Part shown: positions 47,275-55,439 of the stretch, in pieces | Numbering within the stretch: the first letter of the stretch is position 1 | Layout of the letters: each line of letters begins with the position of its first letter | Made by a program: the position numbers and the translations under genes | Notes under the pieces: generated by a model | The model's input: only the letters and a program-made list of their open reading frames with translations | Database searches by the model: none | Told to the model about the DNA's origin: nothing | NCBI GenBank assembly: GCA_003258405.1 | Contig: QKPN01000010.1 | Location: forward strand, 1-64,000 | Length of the DNA stretch: 64,000 bases | Direction: 5' to 3' | Source of the DNA: Rhodobacteraceae bacterium DSL-40 | Lineage (GTDB): Bacteria > Pseudomonadota > Alphaproteobacteria > Rhodobacterales > Rhodobacteraceae

Positions 47275-48117
47275 ATGAAGGACGAGACATCCCACACCGA
47301 TTCCGATGCCCTGATCCGCGACCCGGACGGCGGCGTGCCGCGGCTTCTGCGCATCATGGAGCGGCTCCGCGACCCGGAGACCGGCTGCCCCTGGGATATC
47401 GTCCAGAGCTTCGAGACCATCGTGCCCTACACGATCGAGGAGGCCTATGAGGTCGCCGATGCGATCGAGCGCCAGGACCATGCCGACCTGCGCGACGAGC
47501 TGGGCGACCTGCTGCTTCAGGTGGTCTATCATGCACAGATGGCGCGCGAGGCCGGGCATTTCGGTTTCGATGACGTTGCGCAGGCGATCTCGGACAAGAT
47601 GGTGCGGCGGCACCCGCATGTCTTCGGCGACGAGAGCCGCGACAAGTCGCCGGAGGATCAGACCCGCGACTGGGAAACGATCAAGGCGGGCGAGCGCAAG
47701 GCGCAGGCCCGCGCCGCAAGTGCGCTCGACGGCGTCGCGGCGGGTCTGCCGGCGCTCACACGCGCGGTGAAGCTGCAGAACCGGGCCGCGCGCGTCGGCT
47801 TCGACTGGCCCGATGCCGGAGCCGTGCTCGAGAAGATCGCCGAGGAAACCGCTGAGCTCGTCGCCGAGCGTGACAGCGGCTCGCCCGAGACGGTCTACGA
47901 GGAATACGGCGACCTGCTCTTCGTGATGGCCAATCTGGCGCGGCACCTGAAGATCGACCCCGAGGCGGCGCTCCGTTCGGCCAACGCAAAGTTCACCCGG
48001 CGCTTCCATGGCATCGAGGCGGCGCTGCGCGCGGAAGGGCGCACGCCATCCGACAGCACCCTCGAGGAGATGGATGCGCTCTGGGACGCGGTCAAGCGCG
48101 CCGAACGGGAGGCCTGA
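47275..48117 (+). CDS. mazG: Nucleoside triphosphate pyrophosphohydrolase MazG
   Basis: A 280-residue all-alpha NTP pyrophosphatase with two MazG domains. The first is about residues 20-115 (LLRIMERLRDPETGCPWD, PYTIEEAYEVADAIE, DLRDELGDLLLQVVYHAQMA) with the acidic EExxE and ExxD metal motifs intact. The second is at about 160-265 (KIAEETAELVAE, EYGDLLFVMANLARHL). It hydrolyses NTPs, including non-canonical ones, to NMP and PPi and moderates stress responses. It converges with the ArsR gene. Confidence 0.95.
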   Translation: MKDETSHTDSDALIRDPDGGVPRLLRIMERLRDPETGCPWDIVQSFETIVPYTIEEAYEVADAIERQDHADLRDELGDLLLQVVYHAQMAREAGHFGFDDVAQAISDKMVRRHPHVFGDESRDKSPEDQTRDWETIKAGERKAQARAASALDGVAAGLPALTRAVKLQNRAARVGFDWPDAGAVLEKIAEETAELVAERDSGSPETVYEEYGDLLFVMANLARHLKIDPEAALRSANAKFTRRFHGIEAALRAEGRTPSDSTLEEMDALWDAVKRAEREA

Positions 48118-48148
48118 CGCCCCGCCCGTTCATGCGCGAGCACCAGAG

Positions 48149-48493
48149 TCAGTCATCCGCCTCGCAGAACAGGGTGTGCAGCGCGCTTATCAGGCGTTCC
48201 ACCTTCTCATCGCCGATCGAATAGTAGATCGCCTTGCCATCCCGCCGGCTCTTCACGAGCCCTTCGAGACGGAGGCGCGCAAGCTGTTGCGACACCGCCG
48301 CCTGGCGCGCGCCGACCAACTCTTCGAGCTCGCTTACCGATCGCTCCCCCGCAACCAGATGGCACAGGATCATCAGCCGGCCCTCATGGGCAACGGCCTT
48401 CATCAGCTCTGCAGCGGCTTTGGCCTGCTCAGCCATCAGGCTTGCATCCGGCGCAGGGCCGATAGCCTCCGCAGTGGCCGCCCGGATCTCCAT
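48149..48493 (-). CDS. ArsR-family repressor with SqrR/BigR-type cysteine pair
   Basis: A 114-residue winged-helix protein (SVSELEELVGARQAAVSQQLARL, about residues 52-73, then EGLVKSRRDGKAIYYSI for the wing). It has exactly two cysteines, Cys44 (LMILCHLV) and Cys110 (LHTLFCEADD), separated by 66 residues as in the persulfide sensors SqrR and BigR. In those proteins oxidation by polysulfide links the pair and releases DNA. The gene stands alone, with mazG convergent and nrdJ upstream in the same direction; no sulfide oxidation gene is beside it. Confidence 0.85.
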   Translation of the reverse strand: MEIRAATAEAIGPAPDASLMAEQAKAAAELMKAVAHEGRLMILCHLVAGERSVSELEELVGARQAAVSQQLARLRLEGLVKSRRDGKAIYYSIGDEKVERLISALHTLFCEADD

Positions 48494-48520
48494 CCCAGCT
48501 ACCTCTTCTTGCCTAAGATC

Positions 48521-48533
48521 ATCTAATATAGAT
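48521..48533. promoter_or_regulatory. Candidate autoregulatory operator ATCTA-ATA-TAGAT
   Basis: A perfect 5-base inverted repeat with a three-base spacer lies 28 bases upstream of the ArsR-type gene, in a short AT-rich region. Position and symmetry fit a dimeric ArsR repressor operator. Confidence 0.45.
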
Positions 48534-48566
48534 AATTATTCACGCGAATTGAAGTGCTCGCGCAGA

Positions 48567-51440
48567 TCACCCGCAAGCCCCTGTATATCCGCATGCCGTA
48601 CAGAAGTCACAGCCATCGCGGCGGATTACCGCAGCATGTCCGCATTCGGCGCAGATCCGCCCGGCCACGGCCACCTGCGCGTCATCCTCTTCGGGCACCG
48701 GGGCATCCGTCCAGAGCGCGGGGGCTCCCGCCACCGGATAGCCCTCGGCATCGAGCACACCGAGCATGGCGTAGCGATGGATGAGCAGCCGCGCGACATA
48801 GGCGATGGTGGAGGGCTGGACCGCCTGCTTCTCGGCCCCCGGCACACGGGCAAAGAAATCGCCCTGCGCTTCGGGAAGATCCTTGAGGCCGCGAAGCTTC
48901 TTGCCGATCCAGGCCGGATCGATCACCCGCATGTCGAGACTGAGGCTCTTGGTGAGCCCATTGAATTCAAGCGGATAGGCGCCGGAGAGCCAGACGCTGA
49001 ACGGCCGCTTGGTGCCGTCGGGCAGCACGCATTCCTTCACGAACATCGCGAAATCGTCACCCGTCGTGGGATTGAGGATGTCCACCGTCCAGGAGAGCGT
49101 TCCGTCCGCGCCCGATTTCGGCTCCTTGCGCGAGAACATCGCATCGACGAGCGGGGTGCCGCGGCCTTCGTCATCGAAGACGCCGAGCCGCTCGCAGCGG
49201 TAGCGCACCACCTGGGCAAAAGCGGAGACATTGCCCGCCACCGGCTGGATGCGGCCGTCGGGCGGCATCGCGACGCGGTAGGGCGCACCGGGGGTCTTGG
49301 CGAGGCTGTCGAGCTTCAGCGCGAGCCAGCTGCTGTCCTGCGCGCGCATGTCCATGCTGAGGTTCTTGGCCAGCGCGCCGAGGCCGCGCGGGGTCTGCTC
49401 GCCGTTGACCCAGACCTCGAAAGGCTGGTTCCGGCCGTTCTCCACATGGCCGACGAAGACGGCGAAGCGGTTCTGCGGCGCCTCGACCATGTAGGTCCAG
49501 GAGGGCGAGCCGGCGGTGAGCTTCGGCCGGTGCGGCCAGCGCAGCGCCGCGAGCGCCACCTGCGGCGCGTCGCCGATGCGGATGCGGCGGTCGGGCTCGG
49601 ACTGATCGAGATCCTGCGGCGTCTCCCCCTCGACGGAGAGGACCGCGCCGAGGACGCTGTTCGGGCGGTAGGTGGTGATGCCCTTCAGGCCTGCCTTCCA
49701 GGCCTCGAGGTAGAGATCCTCGAAATCTTCGAAGGGATAGTCCTCGGGCACGTTCACCGTCTTGGAGATGGCGGCGCAGATATAGGGCTGGATTGCCGCC
49801 TGCATCGCCATGTGATCCTTCGCCGCGATCTCGAGCGCGTTGCGGAAGGCAGGCGGCAGCTCCTTCGTGTTGCCGCCGCGGGCGCGCCAGAGCCGATAGG
49901 CGTGGTCCTCCACCCGGTATTCGCGCATGGAACCATCCGCCTCGCGCTTCTTGCGGGTGTAATACCAGGAATAGGCGGGTTCGATGCCGTTCGAGGCGTT
50001 GTCGGCGAAGGCGAGGCTGATCGTACCGGTCGGGGCAATCGAGAGGAGATGGCTGTTGCGCATCCCGTGCGCCCTGATTTCGGCGCGGATGTCCTCGGGC
50101 AGGCGTCCGGCCATGCCGGAGGCGAGGAAACGCTCGGCGTCGAAGAGCGGGAAGGCACCCTTCTCGCGCGCCAGCCCGATGGAGGCCCGGTAGGCGGCAT
50201 CGCGCATCTGGCGGGTGACATCGGCGGCGAAGTCGCGCGCCTCGGCGCTGTCGTAGCGCAGCCCCATGAGGATGAGCGCATCGCCGAGACCGGTGAAGCC
50301 GAGGCCGATCCGGCGCTTGTTCTCGGCCTCCGCCGCCTGCTCGGGCAGCGGCCAGACGGTGGCGCTCAGCACGTTGTCGAGCATCCGCACCGCAGTGGTG
50401 ACGCAGGCCGCGAAGGCCTCCCCCTCGAAGCGCGCGGCGGGGGTGAAGGGCTCGGAGACGAAGCGGGTGAGATCGATCGAGCCGAGGCAGCAGCAGCCGT
50501 AATCGGGGATCGGAATCTCGCCGCAGGGGTTCGTCGCCTCGATCCGCTCGATGTAGTGGAGGTTGTTCTCGGCATTGATCCGGTCGAGGAAGAGCACGCC
50601 GGGCTCGGCGGCCTCGTAGGTGTTGCGGGCGATGATCTGCCACAGCTCGCGGGCGCGGATCGTGGCATAGACCCAGCGCCCGTCGGCGCGCTTGTGGGCG
50701 CCATTGGCGATCTGGACCGGCGAGGGCTCGGCCTCGTGGACCAGCTCGAAGGTGGCATCCTTGTCGACCGCTTCCATGAAGACGTCGGTGACGCCGACCG
50801 AGATGTTGAAGTTGTTGAGCTTGCCCGCCTGTCGCTTCGCGCCGACGAATTCCATGATGTCGGGATGATCGCAGCGCAGCACGCCCATCTGTGCACCGCG
50901 CCGGGCGCCAGCCGATTCGACGGTCGCGCAGGACTGGTCGAAGACATGCATGTAGCTGATCGGGCCGGAGGCCGAGCTGTCGGTGCCGTGCACCCGGGCG
51001 CCGCGCGGGCGGATCGAGCTGAAATCGTAGCCGACCCCGCCGCCGCGGCGCATGGTTTCCGCCGCCTCGCGCAGCGCGTGATAGATGCCCGGCTTGCCGT
51101 CGACCCTGTCGGAGATCGAATCACCCACAGGTTGAACGAAGCAATTGATGAGGGTGACGGCGCGAATACCGGAACCGGCCGCGGAATTGATCCGGCCGCC
51201 GGGAATGAAGCCTGCCTCGAGCGTCTCGAGGAAGTCCTGCGCGTGCTCTTCGGGGTGCTCCTCGACCTCCGCAAGCCCTCGCGCGACCCGCAAACGCACG
51301 GCGCGGACCATTTCCGGGCCATCAAGGTCCTTTTCGGAGCCCTTGGCATATTTCTCGCGCAGCACGTCGAGGCTCACCTCCTGCCACGGGAGTCCGGCGC
51401 CGGCGGCGGGGGAAAAGGTCCGAAGGTCCGGCTTGTTCAT
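48567..51440 (-). CDS. nrdJ: Adenosylcobalamin-dependent (class II) ribonucleoside-diphosphate reductase
   Basis: A 957-residue class II RNR. The catalytic barrel is within residues 80-600: Cys100 ([13 protein letters not shown]) and the NPCGE motif at 304-308 give the active-site and thiyl residues. Residues about 646-900 contain two related TSCPD-type units offset by about 140 residues (PFEVWVNGE... and PFSVWLSGA...). The C-terminus has a zinc ribbon with Cys930, 933, 944, 947 and 950. It reduces ribonucleotides to deoxyribonucleotides using B12, independent of oxygen. It stands alone, divergent from the DUF1489 gene; I see no cobalamin riboswitch or clear NrdR box in the 152-base gap. Confidence 0.95.
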   Translation of the reverse strand: MNKPDLRTFSPAAGAGLPWQEVSLDVLREKYAKGSEKDLDGPEMVRAVRLRVARGLAEVEEHPEEHAQDFLETLEAGFIPGGRINSAAGSGIRAVTLINCFVQPVGDSISDRVDGKPGIYHALREAAETMRRGGGVGYDFSSIRPRGARVHGTDSSASGPISYMHVFDQSCATVESAGARRGAQMGVLRCDHPDIMEFVGAKRQAGKLNNFNISVGVTDVFMEAVDKDATFELVHEAEPSPVQIANGAHKRADGRWVYATIRARELWQIIARNTYEAAEPGVLFLDRINAENNLHYIERIEATNPCGEIPIPDYGCCCLGSIDLTRFVSEPFTPAARFEGEAFAACVTTAVRMLDNVLSATVWPLPEQAAEAENKRRIGLGFTGLGDALILMGLRYDSAEARDFAADVTRQMRDAAYRASIGLAREKGAFPLFDAERFLASGMAGRLPEDIRAEIRAHGMRNSHLLSIAPTGTISLAFADNASNGIEPAYSWYYTRKKREADGSMREYRVEDHAYRLWRARGGNTKELPPAFRNALEIAAKDHMAMQAAIQPYICAAISKTVNVPEDYPFEDFEDLYLEAWKAGLKGITTYRPNSVLGAVLSVEGETPQDLDQSEPDRRIRIGDAPQVALAALRWPHRPKLTAGSPSWTYMVEAPQNRFAVFVGHVENGRNQPFEVWVNGEQTPRGLGALAKNLSMDMRAQDSSWLALKLDSLAKTPGAPYRVAMPPDGRIQPVAGNVSAFAQVVRYRCERLGVFDDEGRGTPLVDAMFSRKEPKSGADGTLSWTVDILNPTTGDDFAMFVKECVLPDGTKRPFSVWLSGAYPLEFNGLTKSLSLDMRVIDPAWIGKKLRGLKDLPEAQGDFFARVPGAEKQAVQPSTIAYVARLLIHRYAMLGVLDAEGYPVAGAPALWTDAPVPEEDDAQVAVAGRICAECGHAAVIRRDGCDFCTACGYTGACG

Positions 51441-51592
51441 GGAGACGCTGCCTCGTGCTGCGGTTGCGGGATCAGGATAGGGCCGCGCCCCTCTCCGGTC
51501 AATTCCGGCGCCCGTGGCGATTCCGGATGACGCCGCCCGAAATCCGACTATGTTGTGCGGAATGTGGACATCGATATCTAGGGATTGAGGCC

Positions 51593-52030
51593 ATGACGGC
51601 CAAGGTGCATCTCGTCAAGCTCTGCGTTGGCGCGGAAGCCCTCTCCGATCTCGAAGAGTGGCAGAGACGGCGCGCCGCGGAAAAACGCGCGGCCGAACAG
51701 GATCCGCGCCCGATGCATGTGACCCGGATGTGGCCCCGGCGCGCAGACGAGCTGCTCGGCGGCGGCTCGCTCTACTGGGTCATCAAGGGCATGATCCTGG
51801 CGCGCCAGCAGATCGCCGAGCTTCGGAAATGCTTGGGCGAGGACGGGATCGAGCGCTGTGGCATCGTGCTGGAGCCGGAGATCGTGCGCGTCGCGCCGAG
51901 GCCGCGGCGCCCGTTCCAGGGCTGGCGCTATCTTTCGCCCGAGGATGCGCCGCCGGATCTGTCGGGTAGCGCCGAAGACGACCTCCCCCCCGCCCTCGCC
52001 GCAGAGCTCGCGGCCATCGGAATTGTCTGA
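51593..52030 (+). CDS. DUF1489-family protein
   Basis: A 145-residue conserved alphaproteobacterial protein of unknown function: [20 protein letters not shown] at the start, then [33 protein letters not shown] and [16 protein letters not shown]. No signal peptide, membrane segment or catalytic motif is evident; an RNA-related role has been suggested by genome context in the family only. The ATG at 51593 has TGAGG a few bases upstream. The next gene starts two bases after the stop. Confidence 0.85.
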   Translation: MTAKVHLVKLCVGAEALSDLEEWQRRRAAEKRAAEQDPRPMHVTRMWPRRADELLGGGSLYWVIKGMILARQQIAELRKCLGEDGIERCGIVLEPEIVRVAPRPRRPFQGWRYLSPEDAPPDLSGSAEDDLPPALAAELAAIGIV

Positions 52031-52031
52031 C

Positions 52032-52487
52032 ATGACTCGCTTCAGAATTGCGGCCGGACTTGCGATCGGCCTGCTTCTCGCTCCGCTGCCTGCCGCCGCG
52101 AAGAGCCCGTTTGGCTACAACTGGGATGCAATCGGCGAGGAGTTCTGCCGCCTCACGCGCGCCAACGACATGGCCGGCATCGCGACCCTTCTGAGCCCGC
52201 AGCTGGTCGCGCTGCTCCGTCAGGCGGCGGCGCGGGGCGGGCTTCCCGAGGCGCAGACACTGTTCCAGACCTATGTGAACGTGGTGCCGGAGTGCACGGT
52301 TTCGACCCGCAATGCCGCACTGGTCGAGATCCGCCGCGGCGGACCGGGCGGCACCCCCGCCTGGGTCGATTATCTGGTGATCACGCCGGAGCCGGACGGC
52401 ACCTCCCGCATCGACGACGTGCTCTTCGCCACGCGCAAGAGCGATACGCTACGCGCGCGCCTTGCCGTCTATGCCGGTCAGGGCTAG
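52032..52487 (+). CDS. Secreted protein of unknown function
   Basis: A 151-residue protein with a clear signal peptide (MTRFRIAAGLAIGLLLAPLPAAAKS, cleavage near residue 23). The mature domain (FCRLTRANDMAGIATLLSPQL, then YVNVVPECTVSTRNAALVEIRRGG and WVDYLVITPEPDGTSRIDDVLFA) looks like a small periplasmic or extracellular fold of the SnoaL/nuclear-transport-factor type, but I do not recognise the family. The start lies two bases after the DUF1489 stop, so the two are probably one operon. Confidence 0.8.
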   Translation: MTRFRIAAGLAIGLLLAPLPAAAKSPFGYNWDAIGEEFCRLTRANDMAGIATLLSPQLVALLRQAAARGGLPEAQTLFQTYVNVVPECTVSTRNAALVEIRRGGPGGTPAWVDYLVITPEPDGTSRIDDVLFATRKSDTLRARLAVYAGQG

Positions 52488-52514
52488 CGCGGACCCGTCG
52501 CGGCTCCCTTCATT

Positions 52515-52793
52515 TCAGAGCGAGCCGTGCACGGCTTCGGGATGCTCGCGGATGAAGTGGTGGAGCGTCGCGTAGAGCAGGCGGGCGCGGTCGAGATTGT
52601 CGGCGTGCAGGGCCGCGCGGATCTCGTCGCAGATCATCCGCTGCACCGCCTGCGGCCCCTTGTGCTGATGCATCAGGTAATCCGCCATGGCCGCGGCGGC
52701 GACAATTCCGCTCACATGCTCATGCTCCCCGATTGCCGCGACCTCGTCGACGGACAGGTCCGTCATGTCCACAATTTCCTCCGGTGTAATCAT
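52515..52793 (-). CDS. Hypothetical protein, His-rich
   Basis: A 92-residue soluble protein with no recognised domain: ITPEEIVDMTDLSVDEVAAIGEHEHV, then GIVAAAAMADYLMHQHKGPQAVQRMICDEIR and LLYATLHHFIREHPEAV. It is rich in His and Glu in its first and last thirds, suggesting a helical, possibly metal-binding protein. It is divergent from the lipoprotein gene at 52960. Its reading frame and composition are coherent, so it is probably real. Confidence 0.65.
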   Translation of the reverse strand: MITPEEIVDMTDLSVDEVAAIGEHEHVSGIVAAAAMADYLMHQHKGPQAVQRMICDEIRAALHADNLDRARLLYATLHHFIREHPEAVHGSL

Positions 52794-52874
52794 GGCAGAT
52801 TCTCCTCTCGGAATATGGATCAGAGTTACGCCCTGCGGCGCCGGGCGCCTTGACCGGCATCAATCAGAGCGGGG

Positions 52875-52891
52875 TTAACCCTCTGCTAACC
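52875..52891. promoter_or_regulatory. Imperfect CtrA-like box TTAACC-N5-CTAACC
   Basis: TTAA at 52875-52878, seven bases, CTAA at 52886-52889: one mismatch from TTAA-N7-TTAA with the correct 11-base period, and each half followed by CC. It lies about 70-85 bases upstream of the plus-strand lipoprotein gene. Confidence 0.25.
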
Positions 52892-52959
52892 ATCTGATTG
52901 ACCAAAACAGTCGTAAAAGTCATTTTCTGGCAATGGGGATTGCGGTTCGGGGGATCTGC

Positions 52960-53286
52960 ATGAGGGGCTTTTTGAAAATTGTGCTGCCGCTTTGTGCGGT
53001 GGCGATCCTGAGTGCCTGTTCGGGAGACAAACCGATCGTGACGCCAACCGAGAGCGGCGGCTACAAGCCCGATGGAATCGTCTCGATGTCCTCGACGGTC
53101 TCGCTCTTCCACCCGTTCTTGCCGGACTGGTCGGACGCACAGGCGGGCGCCGACAAGCGCTGCCGCTCCTGGGGCTACAAGCGGGCGACGGATTTCACCG
53201 GATCGCGCGAATTCTGCAAGGCTTGGGACCGCCATGGCCGGTGCATGGAGATGCAGCTCACCCGCTACTACGAATGCACCGAGTGA
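52960..53286 (+). CDS. Small lipoprotein, YecR-like
   Basis: A 108-residue lipoprotein. The signal peptide MRGFLKIVLPLCAVAILSAC ends in the lipobox LSAC with Cys20. The mature part contains AGADKRCRSWGYKRATDF and cysteine-rich CKAWDRHGRCMEMQLTRYYEC, resembling small YecR-type lipoproteins, though the family match is tentative. The ATG at 52960 has GGGGGA upstream; an earlier in-frame ATG at 52933 lacks a site and delays the signal peptide. Confidence 0.8.
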   Translation: MRGFLKIVLPLCAVAILSACSGDKPIVTPTESGGYKPDGIVSMSSTVSLFHPFLPDWSDAQAGADKRCRSWGYKRATDFTGSREFCKAWDRHGRCMEMQLTRYYECTE

Positions 53287-53331
53287 GCTGATGCGGGCGG
53301 CCCAAGCCCAAGGAGCGGGCCGGCCGCGCGC

Positions 53332-53832
53332 CTAGTTCAGCACGACATGTGCGGACGGGTAGCGATAGTTCGACTGGTTTGAGCCGTAGCCGCCGCCGTA
53401 CCATCCCATCCCGACACCCACGCCATTGCCGCCGCCGCCGGTGCCGACGGAAACACCGACCGCCGGCCAGCCACCGAGACCGCGCTCGGCAAACGGCTCC
53501 GGGGCTACCTCGACCCGGCCCGAGGCCGAGCCGGCAGTGCAGCTCACGGAGACCTGCGGCGACTGCGCCCCGTAATAGGGCATGAGAATGCGGGCGGGAG
53601 ACACCGTCTCGGCCGAGTAGAGCCCGGATTCGGCCACGCAGCGCGCGCCGGTGATCTCGCTGCGATCCGGCGCGAAGGTACGCACGACAAGATCCATCTC
53701 ACCTTGAGCGGCCGGCGTCGCAACCCCCGGCTTCGGCACCGCCCGCGTCACATTCGCCCCGGCGGGCAGGCGCTCCTGTGGCGAGCAGGCGGCGAGACCG
53801 ACGGCCAGAAGGGCAAGTACGGCAGCGCGCAT
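53332..53832 (-). CDS. Lipoprotein, paralogous family member A
   Basis: A 166-residue lipoprotein with lipobox LAACS, Cys16. The mature part has GARC...VSVSC with two conserved cysteines, ARILMPYYGAQSPQVSVSC, then a Gly-rich stretch (GVSVGTGGGGNGVGVGMGWYGGGYG) and the end YPSAHVVLN. It is related to the genes at 53832-54251 and 54941-55420. Function unknown. The start overlaps the preceding gene stop by one base. Confidence 0.8.
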   Translation of the reverse strand: MRAAVLALLAVGLAACSPQERLPAGANVTRAVPKPGVATPAAQGEMDLVVRTFAPDRSEITGARCVAESGLYSAETVSPARILMPYYGAQSPQVSVSCTAGSASGRVEVAPEPFAERGLGGWPAVGVSVGTGGGGNGVGVGMGWYGGGYGSNQSNYRYPSAHVVLN

Positions 53833-54251
53833 CAGCTCGCACCGAGCATGTTGACCTGGATGGTGCCGTGATACCCGATGCCGAACGGCCCCTTCTGCGG
53901 CGGCAGCTCGGTTCCGCCCGAGAGCCCCGGCGCGGTGCAGGTCGCAACGAGAGCCGGCGTTTCCGGCTCGAGGATCGGAACGGCGAGCAGCACCGGCGTG
54001 GCGGCGACCACGGCACCGTAGGGGGTCGTGGTGACGGTGCAGCGGGCACCGGCGATTTCTTCCTGCACGCCATCGGCGCCCACACGGTAGGTCCGGAGCG
54101 CGATGCGCTCGTAGCGCAGAGGCGGGGCGACGATGTCGGCGCCCGGATTTGTCAGAACGACCTCGCTCAGGTCGCGGTCGGTGAACGGAACGCTCGCCCC
54201 GGAACAGGCCGAAAGGGCGAGAAGGCCCGCAAGCCAGACGGATCGCTTCAT
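53832..54251 (-). CDS. Lipoprotein, paralogous family member B
   Basis: A 139-residue lipoprotein with signal peptide MKRSVWLAGLLALSAC, Cys16. It shares with its neighbours the pattern GARC...ATC (GARCTVTTTPYGAVVAATPVLLAVPILEPETPALVATC) and a C-terminal strand (HGTIQVNML). It lacks the glycine-rich tail. The ATG at 54251 is preferred because AAGGA precedes it. It lies 24 bases after hdeD in the same direction. Confidence 0.8.
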   Translation of the reverse strand: MKRSVWLAGLLALSACSGASVPFTDRDLSEVVLTNPGADIVAPPLRYERIALRTYRVGADGVQEEIAGARCTVTTTPYGAVVAATPVLLAVPILEPETPALVATCTAPGLSGGTELPPQKGPFGIGYHGTIQVNMLGAS

Positions 54252-54275
54252 GGGATGGGTCCTTTTCGGCACGGG

Positions 54276-54863
54276 TCAGAGGCCCGTCGTGACGGAATTG
54301 CGCACCCGCCAGGCGAGCCAGGCGAGCGCACCGCCTTCGGTGATGAGCTGTATGCCGAGCAGGATGCCAAGCAGCCAGGCCGCCGCGCCGGGCAGGTTTC
54401 CGATGAGAACGATGGCGCAGAGGATCGCGATGAGGCCGCTGGCGAGGATCCAGCCCCAGTCGGGCATCGGCCGGATCATCAGGGCAAAGACCACGCGCGC
54501 GATGCCGCCGACCATGAAAAGCACGAGCATGAGCAGGGTGATTGCCACGACGCCCGCCTCGGGGTGCGAGATGAGCAGGTAACCGACGATGATCTGGAGC
54601 GCCGTCGAGACGAGCTGCATCCAGAAATAGGGCACTTGGGTCGCGCCGATCAGGGTGATGCTCTGGAAGACGCCGCTGATGACGAGAAGCCAGCCCAGCA
54701 CCTCGATGAGCCCGGTGCTCATGAGCGCCGGAAAGAGCAGCGCGAGCACGCCCGCCACGACCATGACGCCGCCCTGGATGAGAAAGAGGAGTGAGCGCTT
54801 GCGGATCGTGTCCCGCACCGCCTGGCGCAGGACCGCGGAGGCATCGTTTACGGTGATCGACAT
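54276..54863 (-). CDS. HdeD-family acid-resistance membrane protein
   Basis: A 195-residue inner-membrane protein with six predicted helices of the HdeD/DUF308 type: LLFLIQGGVMVVAGVLALLFP, GLIEVLGWLLVISGVFQSITLIG and PDWGWILASGLIAILCAIVLIGN. In E. coli HdeD contributes to acid resistance at high density. Here it sits inside a set of lipoprotein genes, between members B and C. GAGAGGG precedes the ATG. Confidence 0.88.
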   Translation of the reverse strand: MSITVNDASAVLRQAVRDTIRKRSLLFLIQGGVMVVAGVLALLFPALMSTGLIEVLGWLLVISGVFQSITLIGATQVPYFWMQLVSTALQIIVGYLLISHPEAGVVAITLLMLVLFMVGGIARVVFALMIRPMPDWGWILASGLIAILCAIVLIGNLPGAAAWLLGILLGIQLITEGGALAWLAWRVRNSVTTGL

Positions 54864-54940
54864 GGGGCGTCCCTCTCAGCAGCCGGACCGGATACTGTGT
54901 CGAACCTAGCCGTTTTGCGGCGCCTGTCCAGACGCCGCCG

Positions 54941-55420
54941 TCAGCGCAGCATCACGTGCACATCCGGATAGCCCGAAACCGGCACCGCCCCGGCGGGCCA
55001 GCCCCAGCCGCCCCACGGGCCACCGTAGTAATAGCCCGGCGGTCCCAAGCCGTAACCGGCGTAGCCACCCGGCGGATAGGCCCAGTCGGTTTCGACCGGC
55101 ACCTCGGCCCGGCCGCTCCACTCCTCCGCCTGACAGGTGATGGAGAGCTCGGGCGATTGCGGGCCGAAATTCGGCAGCTTGAGCCGCGCCGGGGTGGTGA
55201 AACGGGTGGCGTAGAGAATCGTGTCGAGCTCGCAGACCGCGCCTGTCACCTCGCGGCGGGTGTTTTCCTCCGCGGGCAGGAAGGTGCGCACGACGAGATC
55301 GGCCTCGCCCTGCACGTTGTCGAATTTCGCCCCCGACACGGTGACGACGTTTTCCACCGGCACGCCCCCCGCGCAGGCCGCAAGCGGCAGCAGGGCAACA
55401 AGCATTGTTCTCGCCTTCAC
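54941..55420 (-). CDS. Lipoprotein, paralogous family member C
   Basis: A 159-residue lipoprotein. The GTG at 55420 has a strong GGGGAGG site and gives MKARTMLVALLPLAAC with lipobox Cys16, matching the Cys position in members A and B; the ATG at 55405 would remove the basic residues. The mature domain has GAVC...LSITC (LPNFGPQSPELSITCQAEEWSGRAEVP), a Gly/Tyr/Trp-rich tail and the end YPDVHVMLR. It starts 19 bases after the iorAB-type gene stop, so it may be cotranscribed with it. Confidence 0.8.
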   Translation of the reverse strand: MKARTMLVALLPLAACAGGVPVENVVTVSGAKFDNVQGEADLVVRTFLPAEENTRREVTGAVCELDTILYATRFTTPARLKLPNFGPQSPELSITCQAEEWSGRAEVPVETDWAYPPGGYAGYGLGPPGYYYGGPWGGWGWPAGAVPVSGYPDVHVMLR

Positions 55421-55439
55421 CGGATCCTCCCCAGCAGCC

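Noticed and set aside
51441-51592. Cobalamin riboswitch before nrdJ
   Set aside because: The 152-base spacer is too short, and no B12-box-like sequence was seen.
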